This document shows, in pieces, positions 1 through 5,761 of a DNA stretch of 5,761 nucleotides (the stretch's first letter is position 1; every line of letters starts with the position of its first letter). Position numbers and translations under genes: made by a program. Origin of the DNA: Actinomycetota bacterium (lineage in GTDB: Bacteria; Actinomycetota; Thermoleophilia; UBA2241). Below the pieces are notes generated by a model. The model was not told where the DNA came from, searched no databases, and saw nothing but the letters and a program-made list of their open reading frames with translations. Location: NCBI GenBank assembly GCA_003132645.1, contig PKYM01000084.1, positions 4,502-10,262 on the forward strand. The letters run 5' to 3'.

Positions 1-1265
1 AGCACTACATCATCTGCAACGGCGACGAAGGCGATCCGGGCGCCTTCATGGACCGCGCCGTCCTCGAAGACAACCCGCACTCGGTGATCGAGGGCATGCT
101 GATCGCCGCCTTCGCGATCGGCGCCGACGAGGGCTATTTCTACGTGCGCCACGAGTATCCACTGGCCGTGGCACGCCTGCGGCACGCCCTCGAGCAGGCC
201 CGCGAACGCGGCCTGCTCGGCACCGACATCCTGGGCACCGGCTGGAACTTCGACCTGCGCATCAGCCAGGGCGCCGGCGCCTTCGTCTGCGGCGAATCGA
301 CCGCCCTGACGGCCTCGATCGAGGGCCACCGCGGCATGCCGCGCGGCAAGCATATCCGCACGGTGGCCCACGGCCTCTACGGCGAGCCGACCAGCCTGAA
401 CAACGTCGAGACCTACGCCACGGTGCCCTGGATCATCGCCCACGGCGCCAAGGCGTTCGCGAGCATGGGCACCACCACGTCGAAGGGCACGAAGATCTTC
501 TCGCTCACCGGCAAGGTGCGTAACTCCGGTCTCGTCGAGGTGCCCATGGGCACCACCCTGCGCGAGGTCATCTTCGACATCGGCGGCGGCATGCTGCCGG
601 GTCGCGAGTTCAAGGCCGTGCAGTTGGGCGGTCCCTCGGGCGGCTGTTTGCCGGCCGAGCTGCTCGACACGCCGATCGACTTCGAGAGCCTGACCGCCTA
701 TGGCTCGATGATGGGCTCAGGCGGCATGGTCGTGACCGACGACTCCACCTGCATGGTCGACTTCGCCAAGTACTTCTTCACCTTCACCGCCCAGGAGTCG
801 TGCGGCAAGTGCGTGCCGTGCCGGGTGGGAACCCAGCGTATCCTCGAGATCCTCGAGCGCATCACGGGAGGCGAGGGCACCCTCGACGACCTGGACCGCC
901 TCGAACAGCTCTCCGAGGACGTCACCGAGGGCTCGCTGTGCCAGCTCGGCGGCAGCGCCGCCAATCCGGTGCTGACCACCCTGCGCTACTTCCGCGACGA
1001 GTACGTCGCCCACGTCGTCGACAAGCGCTGTCCGGCCAAGGTCTGCCGGCCGCTGATCCGTTACACCGTGAACGACAACTGCACCGGCTGCTACGCCTGC
1101 ACCCTGGCCTGCCCCACCAAGGCGGTCAAGGGCGAGCGCAAGCAGCTTCAAAAGATCGACCAGAAGCTCTGCATCCAGTGCGACACCTGTCGCCAGGTCT
1201 GCAACTTCGACGCCATCACTGTCGATACCGGCGTGCTGGCCAAGGTGGGAGGGAGGTCGAAATGA
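1..1265 (+). CDS. NuoF/HydB-like NADH-binding FMN and Fe-S subunit with C-terminal 2[4Fe-4S] ferredoxin domain (5' truncated)
   Basis: Partial gene: the frame is open to the left edge (first full codon at base 3) and the conserved HYIICNGDEGDPGAFMDR stretch precedes the first in-window ATG at 48, so the true start lies upstream. By family it moves electrons between NADH, FMN and Fe-S clusters in a soluble complex. Seen in order: the NuoF block at bases 3-60; the flavin-site GAGAFVCGESTAL near 271-309; the N3 [4Fe-4S] motif CGKCVPCRVG (Cys codons 801, 810, 819) with its fourth Cys in SLCQLG (939), a spacing of 39 residues as in complex I; then a C-terminal ferredoxin domain with Cys codons 1080, 1089, 1098, 1110 and 1170, 1179, 1188, 1200. 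Respiratory NuoF lacks this ferredoxin tail, while HydB/HndC hydrogenase subunits and related bifurcating enzymes carry it. The glycine-rich NADH loop would lie upstream of the window. The family is certain; the complex it serves is inferred from the next gene. Confidence 0.93.
   Translation, partial: HYIICNGDEGDPGAFMDRAVLEDNPHSVIEGMLIAAFAIGADEGYFYVRHEYPLAVARLRHALEQARERGLLGTDILGTGWNFDLRISQGAGAFVCGESTALTASIEGHRGMPRGKHIRTVAHGLYGEPTSLNNVETYATVPWIIAHGAKAFASMGTTTSKGTKIFSLTGKVRNSGLVEVPMGTTLREVIFDIGGGMLPGREFKAVQLGGPSGGCLPAELLDTPIDFESLTAYGSMMGSGGMVVTDDSTCMVDFAKYFFTFTAQESCGKCVPCRVGTQRILEILERITGGEGTLDDLDRLEQLSEDVTEGSLCQLGGSAANPVLTTLRYFRDEYVAHVVDKRCPAKVCRPLIRYTVNDNCTGCYACTLACPTKAVKGERKQLQKIDQKLCIQCDTCRQVCNFDAITVDTGVLAKVGGRSK
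1250..1256 (+). promoter_or_regulatory. Ribosome binding site and ATGA stop/start overlap for the fusion gene
   Basis: AGGGAGG lies 5 bases before the ATG at 1262, inside the last codons of the upstream gene. That gene's TGA (1263-1265) overlaps the ATG as ATGA. This decides the start of the large gene, although its frame is open back to about 800. It implies translational coupling and so a defined stoichiometry between the NuoF/HydB-like protein and the fusion protein. Confidence 0.85.
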
Positions 1266-4200
1266 GTCCCACCACGACCGACACTCAGGTCAAGCTCACC
1301 ATCAACGGCAAGCTCGTCACGGCCACCAAGGGCGAGACCGTTCTGCAGGCCGCCAAGAGCGGCGGCATCGAGATCCCGGCGCTCTGCGACGTCGAGGGCA
1401 TGGCCCCCTGGGGCGCCTGCCGCCTCTGCCTGATCGAGGTCGAGGGCTGGCCCAAGCTGCAGGCCGCCTGCACGACCTGGGTCGACAACGGCCTCGTCGT
1501 GCGCACCGAGACGCCGCGCGTGCGAGCCAAGCGCGAGAGCTACCTCAAGATGTATCTCTCTGACCACGACGCCTACTGCGAGGCGCCCTGCACCACGTCG
1601 TGTCCGACACACATCGACATCCCTGGGTTCCTCGCCATGATCGCCGAAGGCGATCTGGCGGGCGCCTCGGCGCTCGTCGCCGAGGACCTGCCCTTCCCCG
1701 CCATCCTCGGCCGCGTCTGCCCGCGCTACTGCGAGCCCGACTGCCGCCGCGGCCAGGTCGACGACCCGATCGCCATCTGCGCCCTGCACCGGGCGGCCGG
1801 CGATAAGAGCCCGGCCCGGCTCACGGCCGGCCCCAGCACCGGCAAGCGCGTGGCCGTGATCGGCGCCGGGCCGGCGGGCCTCTCCGCCGCCTGGTATCTC
1901 ACCCGCGCCGGGCACGCGGTCACCGTCTACGACCGCAACGACAAGCCGGGCGGCATGCTGCGCTACAGCATCCCCGCCTTCCGTCTGCCCGAGGCCGTCC
2001 TCGACCGCGAGCTCGAACCGCTCTGGGCGACCGGCGTGCGCTTCGTCGATGGCGTCGGCCTGGGCAGCGAGATCACCCTCGAAGGCCTGCTCGAAGCCGG
2101 CATGGACGCCGTCTTCGTGGGAGTGGGCGCCTGGCGCGGCCACGGCGCCCGCCTGGCGGGCGCCAAGTCGGCGCTCGACGGCCTCGAGTTCCTGCGCGCC
2201 CTGCGCGACGGCAAGAAGCCGCGTCTGGGCAAGTCGGTCGCCGTGATCGGCGACGGCACCGCCGCGCTCGACGTGGCCCGCTCGGCCATGCGCCTGGGCG
2301 CCACCAGCGTCACCGTCATCGCCCGCCACGCCGCCGACGCGCTGCCGGCCGGCGCCCGCGAGGTCAAGGCCGCAAGCGACGAAGGCATCGAGTTCGCCTA
2401 TGCGGCCGAGGCCAAGAAGGTCAAGGCCGATAAGGCAGGCAAGGCGACCGGCGTCGAATGCGTCACCGTGAAGCCCGGCCCCGACGGCAAGCTGCGCCCC
2501 GAGCGCGGCTCGGCGTTCGTCGTGGCGGCCACCTCGGTCATTACGGCCGCCGACTACACCCCCGACGTGGGCGACTCCGACGAGGAGCTCGGCTTCTCGC
2601 CCTGGGGCACCCTCGAAGCCGACCAGTTCACCGGGCGCACCCGGACCGCCGGCGTGTTCGCCGGCGGCGACGCGGTGACGGCCACCAAGTCGGCGATCCA
2701 CGCGGTCGCCGGCGGCAAGCGCGCCGCCCTCGCCATGAGCGCCTGGCTGGCCGGCGACGACCTCGACAAGCTCGAAACCGACCTGGCGCTCTATGCCGGG
2801 CTGCCCTATCTCGCCCAGCTCCACGACTCAGACAAGCTGACCGACGTCGGCCGCAAGCTGGTCGAGACCTCGCCGGTGTGGCTCAAGATGGGCATCGGCG
2901 CGGCTACGGCGCCGCGCGTCAAGATGCCGGCCGTGCCGCTGGCGAAGCGCGTCGCCTCGTTCAACGAGATCGAGAAGGGCCTTTCGCCCGCTCAGGCCAA
3001 GGCCGAAGCGGCCCGCTGCCTGCAGTGCGTCTGCCCCTCGAACGGCGCCTGCGAGCTGCAGAGCCTGGGCATCGACTACGGGGTCACCGACAACGACCTC
3101 GTCTACTCGGGCGCCCTCGTGCGCCAGGTCGAGCCCGCCCACGAGCATCCCTTCATCCAGCGCGACATGGACCGCTGCATCGCCTGCGGGCGCTGCGTGC
3201 GGGTCTGCCGCGACGTGGCCGGTCCGGCCTGCTACGACTTCGCCGGGCGCGGCTTCTCGATCAACGTCGACACACCCTACGGCGAGCCCCTGCAACTTGC
3301 CGACTGCATCACCTGCGGTCGCTGCGTGACCGCCTGCCCGACGGGCGCGCTCACCCTGAACGAGCGCGAGCTGCGCTCGTTTCGCACCGACGAGTCGCGC
3401 TGCATCATGTGTCACCAGTGCGTCGAGGTCTGTCCGGTCGACGCCATCACCGAGACCAACGTCTTCGAAGAGGCGCGCGGCCACTGGCTCGAGCTGGTCG
3501 CCAAGGGCTCCGGCCTGGCCGGCGGACACCGCATGTGCGCCGGCTGCGGCGCCCCAATCGTGGTGCGCCAGGTGCTGATGGGAACCTCCGACCCGGTCGT
3601 GGTCTCGGCGGCTACCGGCTGCCTCGAAGTCTCGACCACGATCTATCCCTACACCTCGTGGAAGGGCAGCTACATCCACACCGCCTTCGAGAACGCGGCG
3701 GCCACTCTGTCGGGCGTCGAGACGGCCTTCCGCTCGCTCAAAAAGCAAGGCAAGCTCGACGACAACATCAAGTTCATCGCCTTCGGCGGCGACGGCGGCA
3801 CCTACGACATCGGCCTGCAGTCGCTGTCGGGCGCCATGGAGCGCGGCCACAACATGCTCTATGTCTGCTACGACAACGGCGCCTACATGAACACCGGCTT
3901 CCAGCGCTCCGGCGCCACGCCGGTGGGCGCCTGGACGACCACGAGCCCGGTCGGCAAGGCCCAGGAAGGCAAGCTCCAGAACCGCAAGAACCTGACCGAC
4001 ATCATGATCGCCCACGGACTGCGCTACGTGGCCCAGGCCTCGCCCCACGACCCGCGCGACCTCGTGCGCAAGGCCGCCAGGGCGCTGGCCACCGAGGGAC
4101 CGACGTTCCTCAACGTCATCGCCCCCTGCCCGCGCGGCTGGCGGGCCGACGGCGCCGAGACCATCGAGCTCGCCCGCGAAGCGGTCAACACCGGCTACTG

Positions 4201-4462
4201 GCCGCTGTTCGAAGTCGAAGACGGCCAGTACAAGCTCACCTACCGCCCACGCGAAAAGCAGCCGCTCATTCCCTGGCTCAAAAAGCAGGGCCGCTTCGCC
4301 CACCTCTTCAAGAAGGGCGGCGAGGAACAGCTCGAGCGGCTCCAGGAGTGGGTCGACTTCGAGTGGGAGAAGCTGCTGCGCAAATGCGACGAGCCCGACG
4401 AGACCGTCTGGGAGACCAAGGCGCGCAACGCTTGCAGCCTGCCGCAGGTGCCGATCAGGTAG
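1262..4462 (+). CDS. Multidomain fusion: [2Fe-2S] ferredoxin, GltD/NfnL-type FAD-NAD(P)H oxidoreductase, Fe-S wire, and pyruvate:ferredoxin oxidoreductase beta subunit (PorB)
   Basis: 1066 residues in one frame; likely a soluble pyruvate:NAD(P) oxidoreductase component. (a) Residues 9-100: NuoG/HydA-type [2Fe-2S] domain, C42-x10-C53-x2-C56-x13-C70. (b) About 102-185: Fer4_20/DPYD-like domain, C106, C110, C114 then C153, C157, C161. (c) About 195-490: GltD/NfnL-type FAD/NAD(P) domains, FAD loop GAGPAG (201-206), second dinucleotide loop GDGTAA (330-335), FAD-closing GVFAGGD (464-470). (d) C586, C589, C591, C597 in RCLQCVCPSNGACELQ. (e) HydA-like ferredoxin motifs C639/642/645/649 and C682/685/688/692, plus a third, C714/717/720/724. 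(f) About 755-1066: PorB with C759, C762, C787 and C956 for the proximal [4Fe-4S] cluster, TPP/Mg motif GDGG (843-846) through YDNGAYMNTG (870-879), and a C-terminal region that resembles bacterial PorB of the Thermotoga type to its end. PorB is normally a separate protein of about 320 residues needing PorA and PorC; neither is in the window. Pyruvate is the best guess because PorB resemblance is strong throughout; another 2-oxoacid is possible. NADH versus NADPH preference cannot be read with certainty. Confidence 0.92.
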   Translation: MSPTTTDTQVKLTINGKLVTATKGETVLQAAKSGGIEIPALCDVEGMAPWGACRLCLIEVEGWPKLQAACTTWVDNGLVVRTETPRVRAKRESYLKMYLSDHDAYCEAPCTTSCPTHIDIPGFLAMIAEGDLAGASALVAEDLPFPAILGRVCPRYCEPDCRRGQVDDPIAICALHRAAGDKSPARLTAGPSTGKRVAVIGAGPAGLSAAWYLTRAGHAVTVYDRNDKPGGMLRYSIPAFRLPEAVLDRELEPLWATGVRFVDGVGLGSEITLEGLLEAGMDAVFVGVGAWRGHGARLAGAKSALDGLEFLRALRDGKKPRLGKSVAVIGDGTAALDVARSAMRLGATSVTVIARHAADALPAGAREVKAASDEGIEFAYAAEAKKVKADKAGKATGVECVTVKPGPDGKLRPERGSAFVVAATSVITAADYTPDVGDSDEELGFSPWGTLEADQFTGRTRTAGVFAGGDAVTATKSAIHAVAGGKRAALAMSAWLAGDDLDKLETDLALYAGLPYLAQLHDSDKLTDVGRKLVETSPVWLKMGIGAATAPRVKMPAVPLAKRVASFNEIEKGLSPAQAKAEAARCLQCVCPSNGACELQSLGIDYGVTDNDLVYSGALVRQVEPAHEHPFIQRDMDRCIACGRCVRVCRDVAGPACYDFAGRGFSINVDTPYGEPLQLADCITCGRCVTACPTGALTLNERELRSFRTDESRCIMCHQCVEVCPVDAITETNVFEEARGHWLELVAKGSGLAGGHRMCAGCGAPIVVRQVLMGTSDPVVVSAATGCLEVSTTIYPYTSWKGSYIHTAFENAAATLSGVETAFRSLKKQGKLDDNIKFIAFGGDGGTYDIGLQSLSGAMERGHNMLYVCYDNGAYMNTGFQRSGATPVGAWTTTSPVGKAQEGKLQNRKNLTDIMIAHGLRYVAQASPHDPRDLVRKAARALATEGPTFLNVIAPCPRGWRADGAETIELAREAVNTGYWPLFEVEDGQYKLTYRPREKQPLIPWLKKQGRFAHLFKKGGEEQLERLQEWVDFEWEKLLRKCDEPDETVWETKARNACSLPQVPIR

Positions 4463-4707
4463 ACCGGCAAGCACGGTCACCGCGAGGCGCCGCCAGGCGC
4501 CGACGCAGGGACCATGCGCTAGACTGAGAAGCGGCTACCAGCCGTGACGCACGAAAGAGGGGCGAGCCCTGCGGGCTCGCCCCTCTTTTTTTCGTGCCCA
4601 CACGCCCTGTGGCGCCCGCACCTACCATCCGATACATCACTTTGAGGGCGAACAAGGAGCATCGGTGCCGCACATCACAGGCCGGCTCGTCACTTCCGCT
4701 GAAGCGG
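4463..4707. other. Convergent intergenic region
   Basis: This 245-bp stretch separates the stop of the plus-strand operon from the stop of the minus-strand GXGXG gene. Apart from the terminator at 4549-4597 I see no convincing promoter, RNA gene, attachment site or insertion-sequence end. Its composition is similar to the neighbouring genes, with a few more A/T bases around 4521-4560 and 4620-4660. Confidence 0.7.
4549..4597 (+). terminator. Rho-independent terminator between convergent genes
   Basis: The arm GAGGGGCGAGCCC (4557-4569), loop TGC (4570-4572) and arm GGGCTCGCCCCTC (4573-4585) form a perfect 13-bp stem. It extends to 16 bp by pairing AAA (4554-4556) with TTT, and a run of seven T follows (4586-4592). 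It lies 95 bases past the fusion gene's stop and fits the end of the plus operon. The flanks GCACGAAA (4549-4556) and TTTCGTGC (4590-4597) are also complementary around a 4-T bulge. On the minus strand the stem is followed by only three T, so termination of the opposing gene there would be weaker. Confidence 0.93.
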
Positions 4708-5761
4708 CTATTCCCCGACGAGCTGCGCGAGTTGTGGCGGCGTGACACCTTGCTTGGCGAGCTTGCGGGCGACCTTCTGAGGGACGAGCTGCACGAAGGC
4801 CTCCTCGTAGCGGTAGCGGCGCCACTCGCCCTGCAGGCGCAGCACGAGCTCGTCGCCCTCGACGCGTAGCGGCAACCCGCGGCGCCGCGCCTCGCCCGCG
4901 ATGAACGGGCCCACCAAGGTTCGCCAGTCGTCGGAGGCCAGCTCCGAGACGACGTTGCCGTGATACTGGGCCGGCGCCAGCGCGCGCTCCGGGTCGAAGA
5001 CCAGCACGCGACCGGCGGCGGCTCCCGACATGAAGAACTTGCCGGCGTACGGCCGCGACCGCAAGGCGAGCTCGCCGCGGGCGTCGGGCTTGGCCAGGCC
5101 CATGACCACGTGCAGCGAGTTCTCGCCGCCCGACATGAGGTACTCGAAGGCGTACTCGTTGGGCGCACCGAAGTGGATCGACTTGAGCCCCGGCGCCGAC
5201 GTGAGGCCGTCTCCCAGCAGCACCTTGTTCTGGCCGGCGACGGCGAAGCGCGAGCCCGAGTCCCAGAGGCTGAGCGTGCCGCCGTGGGCCGCGTAGAGGC
5301 AGGTGTTGAGACCGTCCTGCAGCACGAAGACATAGCCCGAGTCGGCCTTCATGCCGACGTGGCACTGGGCCTGCCCATACAGCCAGATCTGGGCGCCCTC
5401 GAGCAGCGCCCCGAGAAAGTCGCCCGACTCGCGGCCGAATAGTTCGATGACGACGCCCTCGGCCGCGACGCCGTCTTCGTCGGCCAGGTTCGCGCCCAGG
5501 TAGCGCGGCCCACCCAGACAGCCGAAGCCGACCAGGTTGCGCCAGCCCAGGCGCACCGCCTCGGCCACGAAGCGCGCCGCGCAGCCGAGTCCGAACGACT
5601 CGCTCTCGAAGCCGGCGAAATCGATCACGAGGACGTCGCGGGCGGGATCGGACGGCGGCAGCAAATCGTCGCGGGTCTCAGCGGTGAGGCGGGCCCAGGG
5701 GCCGGCCACTGCCGCCCGCCGTGCGGGCGCTGAGCCGGCCCCGGCGCGGCCCGCCGCGGCG
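4708..5761 (-). CDS. GXGXG-domain protein, glutamate synthase domain 3-like (GltB C-terminal/FwdC-type beta-helix); 5' end open
   Basis: Stop TAG at 4710-4708. The first start codon in the window is GTG at 5709-5707 (333 residues), but it has no clear Shine-Dalgarno. The frame continues without a stop to the edge, reading Ala, Gly, Arg, Pro and Ser almost exclusively, so I leave the 5' end open. Numbering from the GTG, residues 28-56 (VIDFAGFESESFG onward) match the lead-in of stand-alone glutamate-synthase-like GXGXG proteins. Residues 58-205 carry glycine-spaced beta-helix repeats, for example GDFLGALLEGAQIWLYG (96-112), YAAHGGTLSLWDSG and YLMSGGENSLHVVMGL. The tail (MSGAAAGRVLVFDPERAL, later ELASDDW and FVQLVP) fits the same family. 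In glutamate synthase this domain is structural, packing against the amidotransferase and FMN domains; in FwdC it is part of formylmethanofuran dehydrogenase. No catalytic residues are expected or seen. Partner and function are unknown; it is convergent with the GltD-containing fusion gene, not in its operon. Confidence 0.8.
   Translation of the reverse strand, partial: AAAGRAGAGSAPARRAAVAGPWARLTAETRDDLLPPSDPARDVLVIDFAGFESESFGLGCAARFVAEAVRLGWRNLVGFGCLGGPRYLGANLADEDGVAAEGVVIELFGRESGDFLGALLEGAQIWLYGQAQCHVGMKADSGYVFVLQDGLNTCLYAAHGGTLSLWDSGSRFAVAGQNKVLLGDGLTSAPGLKSIHFGAPNEYAFEYLMSGGENSLHVVMGLAKPDARGELALRSRPYAGKFFMSGAAAGRVLVFDPERALAPAQYHGNVVSELASDDWRTLVGPFIAGEARRRGLPLRVEGDELVLRLQGEWRRYRYEEAFVQLVPQKVARKLAKQGVTPPQLAQLVGE

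Noticed and set aside
800..1261. Extension of the fusion gene's frame back to an ATG at 800
   Set aside because: It overlaps the NuoF/HydB coding region out of frame and its Arg/Pro/His-rich translation has no family resemblance. The ATG at 1262 has a good ribosome binding site, and the [2Fe-2S] domain begins just after it.
1..1265. Respiratory complex I NuoF
   Set aside because: The extra C-terminal 2[4Fe-4S] domain and the downstream PorB fusion do not fit a nuo operon, and no membrane-subunit genes are present in the window.
3170..4462. [FeFe] hydrogenase catalytic subunit (HydA), suggested by the HydA-like ferredoxin motifs
   Set aside because: No H-cluster cysteine motifs follow; the C-terminal part is clearly PorB with a TPP-binding motif.
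1148..4480. Two long minus-strand open frames (1148-2824 and 2828-4480)
   Set aside because: They lie antisense to the fusion gene, are Ala/Gly/Val-rich and lack recognisable motifs. High GC produces such stop-free antisense frames.
2458..4527. 689-codon plus-strand frame inside the fusion gene
   Set aside because: It is an out-of-frame Arg/Pro/His-rich translation of the GltD and PorB regions, with no domain signal.
4485..4544. Repeat AGGCGCCG at 4485-4492 and 4495-4502, and a 5-bp hairpin at 4532-4544 (CGGCT/AGCCG)
   Set aside because: Short, GC-rich and expected by chance at this composition; no T-run follows either.
4528..4710. Direct repeat GAAGCGGCTA at 4528-4537 and 4701-4710
   Set aside because: Only 10 bp, with no target-site or attachment-site context; the second copy spans the minus gene's stop codon. 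Treated as coincidence.
4654..4745. Small plus-strand frame GTG 4665 to TGA 4745 (26 codons) preceded by AAGGAG at 4654-4659
   Set aside because: The ribosome-binding-like site is suggestive, but the peptide is short, has no recognisable feature, overlaps the 3' end of the minus gene, and no promoter is visible.
4455..5365. Other minus-strand frames (4455-5333 and 4637-5365) and plus-strand frames over the GXGXG gene
   Set aside because: They are Ser/Arg- or Arg/Gly-rich shadows of the GXGXG gene, which alone has family motifs.

Overview
This window comes from a high-GC bacterium: third codon positions are overwhelmingly G or C. The encoded chemistry (pyruvate:ferredoxin oxidoreductase, many iron-sulfur clusters, a hydrogenase-type NADH module) points to anaerobic or facultatively anaerobic energy metabolism. 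Nothing here fixes the phylum. Three protein genes are visible, two on the plus strand and one on the minus strand, the latter convergent with the first two.

Plus strand, 1-1265: the 3' part of a NuoF/HydB-type gene. It encodes an FMN- and NADH-binding flavoprotein with the complex-I N3 cluster and an extra C-terminal 2[4Fe-4S] ferredoxin domain, as in HydB/HndC subunits of multimeric NAD(P)-linked [FeFe] hydrogenases. Its stop overlaps the start of the next gene (ATGA), so the two are one translationally coupled operon. The 5' end and any NuoE-like partner lie outside the window.

Plus strand, 1262-4462: the most interesting gene, one uninterrupted 1066-residue polypeptide. In order it carries a NuoG/HydA-type [2Fe-2S] ferredoxin, a GltD/NfnL-type FAD and NAD(P)H oxidoreductase with its cysteine-rich N-terminal domain, a cysteine knot, three ferredoxin CxxCxxCxxxC motifs, and a complete pyruvate:ferredoxin oxidoreductase beta subunit (PorB) with TPP motif and all four proximal-cluster cysteines. 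Pyruvate-oxidising TPP site, Fe-S wire and NAD(P)-dependent flavin site are thus joined in one chain, next to a second NADH-active flavoprotein. The simplest reading is a pyruvate:NAD(P) (and possibly ferredoxin) oxidoreductase complex, potentially electron-bifurcating or confurcating. PorA and PorC/gamma partners are not in the window.

4463-4707: a 245-bp convergent intergenic region with one strong intrinsic terminator (stem 4554-4588, T-run 4586-4592) and nothing else I can support.

Minus strand, 5761-4708: a GXGXG (glutamate-synthase domain 3-like, GltB C-terminal/FwdC-type) beta-helix protein. Its frame stays open to the window edge through an Ala/Gly/Arg/Pro-rich stretch, so it may be the C-terminal part of a larger protein.
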